From positions 1-64,000 of the forward strand of contig NZ_FNAJ01000019.1 in assembly GCF_900101905.1 (NCBI RefSeq): DNA of 64,000 nt, in the 5' to 3' direction. Under the pieces are notes generated by a model. It was not told where the DNA came from and ran no database searches. It worked only from the letters and a program-made list of their open reading frames with translations. Within the stretch, counting starts at the first letter, position 1; each line of letters starts with the position of its first letter. Made by a program: the position numbers and the translations under genes. Source of the stretch: Myxococcus virescens (lineage in GTDB: Bacteria > Myxococcota > Myxococcia > Myxococcales > Myxococcaceae). Below are positions 20,400 through 29,906 of this stretch, piece by piece.

Positions 20400-20924
20400 A
20401 TGCGGACGGGACGACCCAGGGACGAAAGAGTGCGCCTGGCCATTCTCACGGCGGCGCAGGAGCTGGTGCTGGAGAAGGGCTATGCGGCGGTGACGACCGC
20501 TGACGTGGCGGAGCGCGCGGGGGCCGGGAAGCAGACCATCTACCGTTGGTGGCCGGGCAAGGGCGCGCTGGTGCTCGACGCGTTCTCCGAGTGGGTGAGT
20601 CAGGCGCCCCGCATGAGCCGGCGCAAGCCTTCCCTGTCCTCGACGCTGGTGGAGTTCTGCCGGGGGGCCGCGGAGGCGGCGCCCGTGCTGCGAGCGCTGA
20701 TGGCGGAAGCGCAATTCGACGAGGACCTCCACCGGCGGCTCATCGCCCAACTGGTGCGCCCGCGGGGGGACGAGCTCCGGGCGTGCCTCGCCGACCGCCG
20801 GCCCGCCGACCGGGAGCTCGTGGTCAACGTGCTCTCCGGCCTGGTGTGGCAGCGCCTCATGCTCAATGAGCCACTGGACGCACGTTTCGTGCGCTTCGCG
20901 CTGCGGGTGGTTCAGCGCATCTGA
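20400..20924 (+). CDS. TetR family regulator beside the ether-lipid operon
   Basis: This is a 174-residue TetR-type repressor. The HTH is classical (VRLAILTAAQELVLEKGYAA, then TTADVAERAGAGKQTIYRWW). The C-terminal domain is short and helical, with SGLVWQRLMLNEPLD near the end. The ATG at 20400 directly follows a palindrome. The divergent arrangement with AGPS makes control of ether-lipid genes likely, with a lipid or acyl-CoA as a possible inducer. That target is inferred from position only. Confidence 0.88.
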   Translation: MRTGRPRDERVRLAILTAAQELVLEKGYAAVTTADVAERAGAGKQTIYRWWPGKGALVLDAFSEWVSQAPRMSRRKPSLSSTLVEFCRGAAEAAPVLRALMAEAQFDEDLHRRLIAQLVRPRGDELRACLADRRPADRELVVNVLSGLVWQRLMLNEPLDARFVRFALRVVQRI

Positions 20925-21124
20925 GGTGGGCGGCTCTGTTGGGGGGCAGCCGGGGAGGCGTGGAACGCGGTGGCGGGTCGCGGTCCTCCTGTGCTAGCTA
21001 GCCCGGAGCCACTTGACGCTCCGATGGCGGCCGCGACATCTCGTTGCGACCGTAGGGTGTCCTCGAGTGGCTCCGTCAGGCGTGTGCCTCTCGAGCATTC
21101 ACCACGTTGTTGCTGGAGGCTCAC

Positions 21125-22147
<1,023 letters not shown>

Positions 22148-22161
22148 CGGTCGCGGTAGGC

Positions 22162-22189
22162 GGGACCGGCGGCAAACGTCACCGGTCCC
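22162..22189. terminator. Hairpin between convergent genes
   Basis: GGGACCGG and CCGGTCCC pair perfectly around a 12-nt loop in the 97-bp gap between the convergent deoxyhypusine-synthase-like and histidine kinase genes. It could end transcription from both sides. Confidence 0.5.
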
Positions 22190-22244
22190 CCGCGAGTTCC
22201 GTGCAGCGCATTCCCAAACCCGAGCTGTGAACGGAGCCGGATGG

Positions 22245-23456
22245 TCAGCCGGGCTCCACGGACGGCCAGGTGAGCCGCACCCTCGTCCCGTGTGGCTCCA
22301 CGGCGCTGATGGCCACGTCGCAGTGGAACCGGCGTGCCAGCCGCTCCACGAGCGACAGGCCGATACCGAAGCCCGTGTGTCCGGGGCCGACCTGACCGAA
22401 GCCCACGCCTGTGTCGGAGATGCTCCAGCCCTCGGGCGCGATGTGGATGACGATGCGCCCCTGCTGCGTATAGGCGAGCGCGTTCTTGATGAGGTTGCCC
22501 AACATCACTCGCGCCACGGACCCCGGAAGCGGCGCGAGGACCTCCTCTTTCGCCTCGATGACGAGCGCCACGTCGCCGTGAGGGCGGTGTTTGCCGTACA
22601 GCGCGACCATTTCGCGGGTGATGCTCACCAGTCCGCACGATTCGTCGGAGCGGCCTGAGCGGGCCAGCCAGAGGATGCCCTCCGTCAGCAGGCCCATGTG
22701 GTGAACGGCCTGCCGCAGACGGCCGAAGGTCTCTGTGTCCGCGGGTGGGTCCAACTCCAGTATCTCCACCGCGCCCTGCGCCACGGCGAGGGGCGTACGC
22801 AGTTCATGGCTCGCGTCCCGGTTGAAGGCGCGCTCCCGCTCCAGCAGTTCCTGGATTCGGGCATCCCGGACACGCAGGGCTTGGGCCAGGGCCCGCACCT
22901 CGGTGACCCCGACGTCCTCTTCCCGCGCCGGAGTATCCGACTGGACGCGTGCCACGAGCTGTTCCAGCGGACGGCTGAGCCTCCGTGCGACGACAAGGGA
23001 GAGCCCGGCGGCGCCCAGCAGGGCCAGCAGCGCACTTGCCAGCAGCAGTCCGGACGTCTGGCGCAGGTGGCGGGTGGTGCTCGTCAGCGCCGTCGTGTCC
23101 AAGACCACGTAGCGCGTCGTGCCGGCCGATGCGTCCGGTCGCACCGCGACATGGAAGTGCCCACGGCCCTGGGCAAAGACTTCGTATTCGCCGCGAGGTG
23201 TGTCCAGGGGGAGCGCATCTCCGAGCCAGGACGGAAGGCCTTCGTGGCCGACATAGGCCGTCATTCCCAGTGGGATGGCCCCCGTGTCCTCCCTGCGTCC
23301 GTCCGCCGCGGTGGCGACGAACCGAGCGAAGATGGCGTCTTCGAGGTCGTAGCTGAAGAGCGTGAAGAACGTCCCCATCAGGACGAGCGCGAGCGCCGCG
23401 GACATGCCCATGGCGCCCAGGAGGAGACCTCGGACCGACCTAGTCCTCGCGCGCAT
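22245..23456 (-). CDS. Sensor histidine kinase
   Basis: This is a 403-residue membrane sensor kinase. Membrane segment 1 (about 9-33) and segment 2 (about 136-158) enclose a 100-residue periplasmic sensor of no known fold. Then come a HAMP linker, the dimerisation/phosphoacceptor box NRDASHELRTPL with His217, and an ATPase domain with NLIKNALAY (Asn325), SDTGVGF and HTGFGIGLSLV. The ATG overlaps the 3' end of the response regulator gene by 17 nt, so the two are co-translated. The signal is unknown; the divergent secreted hydrolase gene may be a target of the system. Confidence 0.93.
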   Translation of the reverse strand: MRARTRSVRGLLLGAMGMSAALALVLMGTFFTLFSYDLEDAIFARFVATAADGRREDTGAIPLGMTAYVGHEGLPSWLGDALPLDTPRGEYEVFAQGRGHFHVAVRPDASAGTTRYVVLDTTALTSTTRHLRQTSGLLLASALLALLGAAGLSLVVARRLSRPLEQLVARVQSDTPAREEDVGVTEVRALAQALRVRDARIQELLERERAFNRDASHELRTPLAVAQGAVEILELDPPADTETFGRLRQAVHHMGLLTEGILWLARSGRSDESCGLVSITREMVALYGKHRPHGDVALVIEAKEEVLAPLPGSVARVMLGNLIKNALAYTQQGRIVIHIAPEGWSISDTGVGFGQVGPGHTGFGIGLSLVERLARRFHCDVAISAVEPHGTRVRLTWPSVEPG

Positions 23457-24114
23457 CCAGGCGGTATCCCTTGTTGCGGAGGGTGGTGATGCAGTCGCTC
23501 ATCCCCAGCTCGGCGAGTGCTCCGCGCAGGGCATAGACGTGGGTGCGCAAGGCACTGGATTCCGGCGCATCGTCCCCCCAGAGGTGGTGGGCCAGCGTGG
23601 CTGTCGAGACGGGCTCGGGCGCGGCCTCCATCAGCAGCCTCAGGAGGAGTGTCTCGGTCTTGTTGAGGTGGACGGTGCGCACGCCTCGCCGGGCCTGGCC
23701 CGTGTCTGGCTCCAGCGTCAGTGGCCCCACCGTCAGCCGTCGTCCGCTCGGAGGCACGGGGCGCCGCGCCAGGGCTTCGAGCCGCAGCCGCAGCTCCCTC
23801 AAGGAGAACGGCTTGACGAGGTAGTCATCCGCGCCCGCGCGGAAGCCTTCTTCCTTGTCATCGAGTGTGTCCCGAGCGGTCAGCATGAGGATGGGCACCA
23901 GCCGGGGCGCGAGCTGCCGGTAGCGTTGACACAGCTCGATGCCACTCATTCCCGGCAGCATCAGGTCCAGGACGATGACGTCGTATTCCTGGCCCAGCGA
24001 GAGCGTGAGCCCCTGGGGCCCGGTGGCGGCGAAGTCGAGCTGGAAGTCCTTCCCCAGAAACCTCTCGATGTTGGCCTGGAGGTCCAGGTTGTCCTCGACG
24101 ACGAGCACTCGCAT
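23440..24114 (-). CDS. OmpR-family response regulator
   Basis: This is a 224-residue regulator. The receiver domain has the acidic pair at Glu7/Asp8, the phosphoacceptor Asp50 (VLDLMLPG), Thr79 and Lys101 (LVKPF). The winged-helix output domain follows (ALRTHVYALRGAL ... TLRNKGYRL). I start at MRVLVVEDN because the receiver fold begins there; longer starts add about 100 non-homologous residues. It is the first gene of the two-component operon. GTCAACCGG direct repeats just upstream suggest autoregulation. Confidence 0.94.
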   Translation of the reverse strand: MRVLVVEDNLDLQANIERFLGKDFQLDFAATGPQGLTLSLGQEYDVIVLDLMLPGMSGIELCQRYRQLAPRLVPILMLTARDTLDDKEEGFRAGADDYLVKPFSLRELRLRLEALARRPVPPSGRRLTVGPLTLEPDTGQARRGVRTVHLNKTETLLLRLLMEAAPEPVSTATLAHHLWGDDAPESSALRTHVYALRGALAELGMSDCITTLRNKGYRLDARED

Positions 24115-24139
24115 GGGTGGGCAGGTTATCAGCCGCCAC

Positions 24140-24166
24140 GTCAACCGGAGGTCAACCGGGTGTTGA
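24140..24166. promoter_or_regulatory. 11-bp-spaced direct repeats, likely OmpR-type binding site
   Basis: GTCAACCGG occurs at 24140-24148 and again at 24151-24159, 11 bp apart, and TGTTGAC follows at 24161-24167 as a partial inverted copy. OmpR-family regulators bind head-to-tail half-sites about one helical turn apart. The site lies between the response regulator gene and the divergent secreted hydrolase gene. Confidence 0.6.
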
Positions 24167-24226
24167 CGCGTGGCTGACGCGGAGGGCGGCAAGGTGACCG
24201 GGCTTCTGACCTCTGGGAGAACCGCG

Positions 24227-25024
24227 ATGACCCGCTTGCTGTCGCTGTGCCTGCTGCTTCTATCCGCTTCTGTGGCCCGTGCCGCCGCTCTGGAAACGTC
24301 GTTGGACGTTCGCGGCGCGGATGGAGAACGCATCCCCACGCGGGTGCTGGAGCCGGAAGGAGCTGCCGCGAATCCTCCCATCGCCGTCCTCCTGCACGGC
24401 CTGACGCGCCGCAAGGAGGACTGGTTGTCGAACGAGGGGCCAACCCACGGCGGTGTGCTGAAGGACGAACTGCTGCGGTCCGGCTACCGTGTCTATCTCC
24501 TCGATGCACGCCGGCACGGAGAGCGGGCGACGCCCGAGGCCAGGCCGGGAGCGCTCGCCAAGCGGGCCCATCAAGGGGACCCCTCAGGGTACGTGGCGAT
24601 GATTGCCGACACCGTCCGCGATGCCCACGCGCTGCTGACCACCGTGCTCGCGAAAGGCCAGCCGCCTCGGGTGCTCGTCGCCGGGTACAGCATGGGCGCC
24701 CAGGTGGGAATCCTGCTGGCGGCGCGTGAGCCCCGCATCACCCACCTGGTCACGATGGTTCCACCCCACATCGACCCGTCGATGGAGGAGGTTGCCCCCT
24801 CGCGCCACATGGCGAGCGTCCACCAGGAATGGCTCCTGCTGACGGCGAACAAGGATGACTTCGCGCCTGTCGCGGACAGCCGCGCCCTGTTCGATGCCGC
24901 TCCGTCTCGTCGCAAGACACACAAGACCTTCGACAGCGGGCATGTCCTCCCACGGGAGTATCTGGAGGAGGTGCGCCGCTGGCTCCATGCGGACCGCCGA
25001 GCGCCTGCCCGCAAGGGCCCATGA
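24227..25024 (+). CDS. Secreted alpha/beta hydrolase
   Basis: This 265-residue serine hydrolase has a cleavable signal peptide (residues 1 to about 20, ending SVARAAA). LLHGLTRRKEDW carries the oxyanion region, GYSMGAQ the nucleophile Ser155, and DSGHVLP the catalytic His. It probably acts on esters in the periplasm or outside the cell. GGAGA lies upstream of the ATG at 24227. It is divergent from the two-component operon, with the putative regulator site between them. Its 3' end meets the convergent S9 peptidase gene with only 7 bp between. Confidence 0.85.
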   Translation: MTRLLSLCLLLLSASVARAAALETSLDVRGADGERIPTRVLEPEGAAANPPIAVLLHGLTRRKEDWLSNEGPTHGGVLKDELLRSGYRVYLLDARRHGERATPEARPGALAKRAHQGDPSGYVAMIADTVRDAHALLTTVLAKGQPPRVLVAGYSMGAQVGILLAAREPRITHLVTMVPPHIDPSMEEVAPSRHMASVHQEWLLLTANKDDFAPVADSRALFDAAPSRRKTHKTFDSGHVLPREYLEEVRRWLHADRRAPARKGP

Positions 25025-25031
25025 GGCGCCC

Positions 25032-27275
25032 TTACCGTGGACCGCCCAGGGTCCGGAGGAAGAACAGGCCCACATCGTCCCGGTAGTAGCGGCTGGCGGC
25101 ACCCCGAGGGGAGTGCGGCTGGCCGGGCATGATGAGCAATTCGAAGCGCTTGCCCGCGCGGATGAGCGCGTCCGCCATCCGCATCGTCACGGAGAGCGTG
25201 GCATTCACGTCGCTCGTGCCGTGCATCAGCTTCAGGTGGCCCTTCAGCCTGTCTGCAAGCGCGAGGTTGTCGCCCGCCGCGTACCCCTGGGGATTGACGC
25301 TTGGGAGGTTGAGATAGGGCTCGTTGATGATGGCCTCTTCCTCCAGCGCTCCGGGGGCTCCGGCGTAGCCCGCCTTGAAGAAGTCCGGCGCCGTCAGCAT
25401 GCCGCGCAGCGTGAAATAGCCGCCCCACGAACCGCCGTGGATGCCGACCCGCTCCAGGTCCATCCAGGGGCGCGTGGACGCGGCCTGCTTCAGCCCCGCG
25501 ACGTAGTCGGGAATCTCCGTCTGGCCCACGCGGCCGTAGTTCGCGTCCTGGAAGGACTTGCTCCGTCCGGGGCCACCCCGGGGGTCCAGCAACACCACGA
25601 TGAAGCCCAACTGCGCCAGGCCGCTGGCGGTCAGCGAATCCGAAGTTCCCAGGAAGGTCCAGGGGACAACGGTGGTGAACGGACCCGCGTAGATGGCGGC
25701 GAGCACGGGGTAGCGCTTCGAGGCGTCGAAGTCGCGTGGCTTGTAGAGCACGCCGTGCAGGGGCGTGACGCCGTCGGCCGCCTTGACGAGCAGCGCCTCC
25801 GGCCGCGTGTCGCCGAGCGACTCGAACTCACTCGCGTCCGACGTGGTGAGCCGCACGCGCTTGCCGCCCTCCACAGATACCAGCTCCCTCAGCCGGGGCT
25901 GTGTCCGCGAGGACCATGTGTCCACGTAGTACTGGCCCGAGGGGGACGGCGTGATGCGGTGCATCCCCGAGCCCTGGGACAGCCGCTTCAACGCGCCTCC
26001 CTTCAGGCTTCCCCGGTAGAAGAGGTGCTCGTATGGCGCGCCGCTGCCGGCGGAGGCCAGCACGTAGAGGGCATCTCCCGTGGGGGCGACTCCCACCACT
26101 TCGTGCACGGGAAAGGCGCCTCGCGTGAGCTGCCGCACGCGCTTCCCCGAGCGGTCATACGCATACACGTGACGCCAGCCATCACGCTCGGACATCCAGA
26201 GGTAGCCGCGTCCTCCTGGCAGCGCCGTCACCTGTTTCGCCCAGCCACCCACCGCGAAGTCCAGGCCGGTGACGAAGGTCTCCGGGCGCTCCTCGCGCAG
26301 CACGTGCCGACGCTGGCCCGACGCGGGTTCCACGACGGTCAGGTCCAGTCGCTTGGCGTCACGCGAGAGGTGCAGACACAGCGCCTCAGTGCCCTCGGGA
26401 TTCCAGCCGGCGAACCAGTCATACGTCTCGCCCTCGACGGGCGGAATGCGCGTCACGCGGCCCGTCGCCACTTCCACGACATGGAGCTCCGCGCGCGGCA
26501 GTGGCGTCCCTGACTTCGTGTAGGGCACCGTCGTCACCTTCTCCAGCGCGGAGGAGTAGTCCACGACGGGCACCTGGTGAACGGCGCGGAGGTCATCCCG
26601 CCACACCACCAGGAAGCGGCCATCCGGTGACCAGGGACGCTCCGGAATTCGCCAGTCGAGGTTCGCTTCTCCCGTGCGCTCGACCACGGTGGCTCCTTCC
26701 GCGTTCAGCACCGCGAAGCCGCCCTGGCGTTGCACGGCGAGCGCGCCGCCTTTCGGCGCGAGGAAGTGCTGGGGCGACAGCGTCAGCGCCGCCCGGTCCT
26801 CCGGCGACAGCAAGGTGACGTGGCCACCTGACAGGCCCAGGCCAAAGGTCTTCCCCTCCAGGCGGAACACGATGCCCTGCTCATCCGGCGCGAGCGCGAC
26901 GTCGAAGAAGCGGGGCGCGGTGATGGGCTTGCCCAGCAGCGTCGAGAGCTGCTGCCTCAGTTGCTCACCGGACAGGAGGGGCTTCAGCTCCCCCGTCTTC
27001 GCGTGCGCCAGCACCCACGTCCCGCCGTCCTTGCCCTCACGAGACCAGAAGACCAACCGGTCGCCCTCACGCAGCCACCTGGGGGGAACCAGGCTGTCCC
27101 GCAGGAGTTCCGCCCGGCGGACGAACCGGTCCGCCAGGTCCAGCTTCGCCTGGGTCTGCGCATCCGGCGTGGCTCCGGAGGGGGCGAGGGGGAGGGGAGC
27201 GTCATCCAGTGCCAGGACGGGGGCTCCCGTCAGCGCTGTGAGCATCAGGCCGAGGGGAACGAAGGGGAATCGCAT
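25032..27275 (-). CDS. S9 family (DPP IV-like) prolyl oligopeptidase
   Basis: This 747-residue secreted serine peptidase has a signal peptide (MRFPFVPLGLMLTALTGAPVLA). A beta-propeller part (about 60-490) includes WRIPERPWSPDGRFLVVW, typical of DPP IV. The C-terminal hydrolase domain has GGSWGGYFTLRGM with the nucleophile Ser near 615, HGTSDVNATL with the Asp, and GQPHSPRG with the His. The family removes dipeptides or cleaves after proline in short peptides, so it probably feeds on prey or peptide debris. I chose the ATG at 27275; the longer TTG-started form is unlikely. It is divergent from a LysR gene that may regulate it. Confidence 0.93.
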   Translation of the reverse strand: MRFPFVPLGLMLTALTGAPVLALDDAPLPLAPSGATPDAQTQAKLDLADRFVRRAELLRDSLVPPRWLREGDRLVFWSREGKDGGTWVLAHAKTGELKPLLSGEQLRQQLSTLLGKPITAPRFFDVALAPDEQGIVFRLEGKTFGLGLSGGHVTLLSPEDRAALTLSPQHFLAPKGGALAVQRQGGFAVLNAEGATVVERTGEANLDWRIPERPWSPDGRFLVVWRDDLRAVHQVPVVDYSSALEKVTTVPYTKSGTPLPRAELHVVEVATGRVTRIPPVEGETYDWFAGWNPEGTEALCLHLSRDAKRLDLTVVEPASGQRRHVLREERPETFVTGLDFAVGGWAKQVTALPGGRGYLWMSERDGWRHVYAYDRSGKRVRQLTRGAFPVHEVVGVAPTGDALYVLASAGSGAPYEHLFYRGSLKGGALKRLSQGSGMHRITPSPSGQYYVDTWSSRTQPRLRELVSVEGGKRVRLTTSDASEFESLGDTRPEALLVKAADGVTPLHGVLYKPRDFDASKRYPVLAAIYAGPFTTVVPWTFLGTSDSLTASGLAQLGFIVVLLDPRGGPGRSKSFQDANYGRVGQTEIPDYVAGLKQAASTRPWMDLERVGIHGGSWGGYFTLRGMLTAPDFFKAGYAGAPGALEEEAIINEPYLNLPSVNPQGYAAGDNLALADRLKGHLKLMHGTSDVNATLSVTMRMADALIRAGKRFELLIMPGQPHSPRGAASRYYRDDVGLFFLRTLGGPR

Positions 27276-27338
27276 GCGCCGATGGTAGGAAGCCGCATTC
27301 TTCACGACCAATATATCTTTTGATGCGCATTGAGATGG

Positions 27339-27353
27339 ATATCGTCTCGATAT
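27339..27353. promoter_or_regulatory. Palindrome overlapping the lysR start codon
   Basis: ATATCG and CGATAT are perfect inverted repeats around TCT, and the right arm runs into the ATG of lysR (27352). It fits a LysR autoregulatory site in the 76-bp gap shared with the S9 peptidase gene. No Shine-Dalgarno sequence is visible between it and the ATG. Confidence 0.5.
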
Positions 27354-28257
27354 GGAATTCCGTCAGCTCCAGCTCTTCGTCGCCGTAGCGGAGGAGCTGC
27401 ACTTCGGACGCGCCGCCGCGCGCATCGGCATGGCCCAGCCGCCGTTCAGCCAGCAGATTCGCCGGCTGGAGTCCGAGCTGGGAGTCGAACTGCTCACGCG
27501 CACGAGCCGCCGGGTGGCCCTCACCGCCGCCGGGAGCCGCTTGCTGGAGGATGCGCGCGCGTTGCTGGCCCGGCGCGCGGATGTCATCCATTCGGTGCAG
27601 CAGGCAGCGAGTGGAGAGACGGGCACGTTGCGTGTCGGCTTCGCCGCGTCGTCTGCCTTCGGCGTGCTGCCGGACATCGTGCTGCGCTTCCGCACGCGGT
27701 TTCCGAAGGTGAAGCTGGAGTTGGACGACAGCGAGACGCTGGATGTCGGCGCCGCGCTCGCCTCGGGTGAGCTGGACATCGCCATCATCCGGGCGCCCTT
27801 CCGTCACGAAGGACTCACCGTCGAGCGGCTGCTCCGGGAGCGCTTCGTGCTCGCCCTGCCAGCTCGACACCCGCGAGCCCGTCAACAGGTCGTCGCGCTG
27901 TCCTCATTGGCGAACGAGCCTTTCGTGCTCTTTCCGCGTCACTCCGCGCCGGGCCTGCACGACCTGGTGACGAGCATGTGCCTGGGCGCGGGTTTCTCTC
28001 CGAACATCCTCCAGGAAGCGAGTTCGTGGCCGTCCGTCGTTGGCATGGTGGAAGCGGGCCTGGGGCTGACCATCGCTCCCGCGTCCTCCCAGGCGCTGTG
28101 TCCCAAAGGGGTGGTGTTCCGCCCCCTGAGCGGCGCTCCCGGTTACGCGGAGCTGGTGGTGGCCTTTCCTGGCACGCGGCCCGCGCCCGCGGCGCAGCAC
28201 TTCCGCGTCCTCGCGCATGAAGCCGTCTCCCGCTCTGGCAGGAGTGCTTCTGACTGA
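27352..28257 (+). CDS. LysR family transcription regulator
   Basis: This is a 301-residue LysR regulator. The N-terminal wHTH is canonical (MEFRQLQLFVAVAEELHFGR, then QPPFSQQIRRLESELGVELL), followed by the effector domain (GTLRVGFAASSAFGVLPDIV ... EAGLGLTIAPAS). The start is fixed by this N-terminus, although no ribosome binding site precedes it. It is divergent from the S9 peptidase gene, the usual geometry for a LysR protein and its target. A hairpin follows the stop. Confidence 0.93.
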   Translation: MEFRQLQLFVAVAEELHFGRAAARIGMAQPPFSQQIRRLESELGVELLTRTSRRVALTAAGSRLLEDARALLARRADVIHSVQQAASGETGTLRVGFAASSAFGVLPDIVLRFRTRFPKVKLELDDSETLDVGAALASGELDIAIIRAPFRHEGLTVERLLRERFVLALPARHPRARQQVVALSSLANEPFVLFPRHSAPGLHDLVTSMCLGAGFSPNILQEASSWPSVVGMVEAGLGLTIAPASSQALCPKGVVFRPLSGAPGYAELVVAFPGTRPAPAAQHFRVLAHEAVSRSGRSASD

Positions 28258-28268
28258 GCGGCACTCGC

Positions 28269-28284
28269 GCCACGAGGCCGTGGC
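28269..28284. terminator. Hairpin between lysR and the convergent DUF1801 gene
   Basis: GCCACG-AGGC-CGTGGC forms a perfect 6-bp stem with a 4-nt loop, 12 nt after the lysR stop, in the short gap to the convergent gene. Confidence 0.45.
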
Positions 28285-28316
28285 ACGATGTGCACGTCAT
28301 GCGCGGAGGGCACGAC

Positions 28317-28904
28317 TTACATCCGTTCGCCAGGCAATTGGCTGGCCTGCTTCACCCAGGCGGCGAACTGGGCCTCGTCGAGCGGCTCGTCCTCGCGGAT
28401 ATCGAGGTAGCGCGTGTCCTGGCTCTTGGAAGCACCGGGTGGGATGGGGCGCAGCGAGGTGCCGCGGAAGAAGGCCACCTTGATGTACTTCGTGAAGCAG
28501 TGGATGCTGAGGAACCATCCCTGGCCCTCGACGCCGTACATCGGCGAGTTCCATTTGACCGCCTTGCTCACGCCCGGGATGGTGCGCTCGATGAGCGCGT
28601 CGAGGCGGTGCCCGACGTCGCGTTTCCAGCCCGGCATGGCCTCGATGTAGGCCCGGATGGGGGCGTCGCCGTAGCCCTTCGCAATCTGCGGATTGCCGCC
28701 AGAGAGGAGGACCGGCTTGGTGGCCGCAGCGGGGCGCTTGCGTCTGGCCGCGGTGGCCTTGGGCGTTGCCGCCGATTTCTTCGCCGTGGCCTTCTTGGGC
28801 TTGGGGGCCGCTGACTTGGCGGCTGCCTTGCTCGGTGTGGCCGCCTTCGCCGTGCTCGGCTTGGCGGTGGTCTTCTTCGCGACCTTGGGCGACTTGACGG
28901 CCAT
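28317..28904 (-). CDS. DUF1801 protein with a histone-H1-like N-terminal tail
   Basis: This is a 195-residue protein. The first about 65 residues are almost only Lys, Ala, Pro, Thr and Ser (AVKSPKVAKKTTAKPSTAKA and onward), like histone H1 or HMGA-type tails that bind DNA. The rest is a DUF1801 domain (IRAYIEAMPGWKRDVGHRLD ... KWNSPMYGVEGQGWFLSIHC). Some members of this domain, such as Bacillus YdhG (Fra), are frataxin-like iron chaperones. I start at MAVKSPKVAKK (28904). It is followed upstream by a second DUF1801 gene on the same strand. The domain calls are firm; the cellular role is not known. Confidence 0.8.
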   Translation of the reverse strand: MAVKSPKVAKKTTAKPSTAKAATPSKAAAKSAAPKPKKATAKKSAATPKATAARRKRPAAATKPVLLSGGNPQIAKGYGDAPIRAYIEAMPGWKRDVGHRLDALIERTIPGVSKAVKWNSPMYGVEGQGWFLSIHCFTKYIKVAFFRGTSLRPIPPGASKSQDTRYLDIREDEPLDEAQFAAWVKQASQLPGERM

Positions 28905-29006
28905 GGTGTTCACTCCAGAAGGGCGGTGATTGGGACCGCCGGGGGCGGGGCGTCTCAACGTCTTATCGAGGACGAGTTGAGCGACCCGCGCCGCGGAGGT
29001 CAACCT

Positions 29007-29423
29007 TCACTTCGAGCGCTTCGTGGGCTTCTTTCCGCTCGACGTATTGAGCGCGACGGCCGCGCGGATGAGCGCCTTGAATGCCTTCGCGTCCAGCACC
29101 TCACCTTCGTGAATGTCGATGGCACGCCTGACGTTCCCGTCGAGGCTCGAGTTGAAGAGTCCGGCGGGATCTTCCAACGAAGCGCCCTTGAAGAAGGTCA
29201 GCTTCACGGCCTTCTTGTACGCCTCACCCGTACAGATGCCCCCGCCGTGGGACCAGACCGGCGTTCCCCGCCACTTCCACTCCTCCACGACCTCCGGGAC
29301 GGCCTCCTTGATGAGGGCACGCACCCGCGCGAGCGTATCGCCTCGCCAGTCACCCAGTTCGGCAATCCTTTCGTTGATGAGTTCCGATGCCGACTCGCCA
29401 TCTGTCTTGGCTTGACTCTTCAT
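29007..29423 (-). CDS. DUF1801 domain protein
   Basis: This is a 138-residue protein without the basic tail of its neighbour. The fold signature is VEEWKWRGTPVWSHGGGICT ... VKLTFFKGASLEDPAGLFN. I start at MKSQAKTDGESASEL (29423), because the in-frame upstream extension is unrelated and looks like a relic of another gene. It is 102 bp upstream of the tailed DUF1801 gene on the same strand. The two probably arose by duplication and may be transcribed together. Confidence 0.8.
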   Translation of the reverse strand: MKSQAKTDGESASELINERIAELGDWRGDTLARVRALIKEAVPEVVEEWKWRGTPVWSHGGGICTGEAYKKAVKLTFFKGASLEDPAGLFNSSLDGNVRRAIDIHEGEVLDAKAFKALIRAAVALNTSSGKKPTKRSK

Positions 29424-29558
29424 CTGCCTGCCTTCCCGTGGAGAGGCCGTGTCGCCCACGTTTCCTGCGTCCGATAGCACCCTGGTGGGGTGTAGGAAAC
29501 AAGGGGGCATCCGGTGTCGGCCTCCGCACTCCTGGTGCAGTCGCGGCTGACCGCCAGT

Positions 29559-29777
29559 TTCAGTTGGCGCGTCGCGCCCCTTGGCGGTGGACGGCAGCAC
29601 GAACGGGTACAGCCCGCTGAACAGGAGCCGCCCGCCGATGCCAAGAAGCGGCGAAGGTGGGTCCACGAGGTTCTCGAGGCGCAGGACGGACTCCCACTGC
29701 GGCTCCCGGTTCCCCGACACGTCCTCTCGCCGCCAGAGGGAATAAGTGCTCTGGACGCCGACGAACAAGGCTCCGTC
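29559..29777 (-). pseudogene. Decayed fragment of an unknown protein
   Basis: In the frame of the DUF1801 gene, upstream of its start, about 70 codons read like real protein: GALFVGVQSTYSLWRRED, then PLLGIGGRLLFSGLYPFVLP. It has beta-strand and loop patterns of a repeat or propeller-type protein. A stop precedes it (29778-29780) and there is no start or ribosome binding site. The rest of the 483-bp gap has nothing recognisable. Confidence 0.35.
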
Positions 29778-29906
29778 TCACGCGCGGTCGCTCAGGCTGG
29801 GGTTCGTGAAGGCCGCATGTTCCCGAAGGCTCGCCGGTCGTGAACGGGCGTCATTCGTCCTCATTGCTGGCCCGGCCCCCGCCGCAAGTGCGGGTGAGAC
29901 GGGCGT

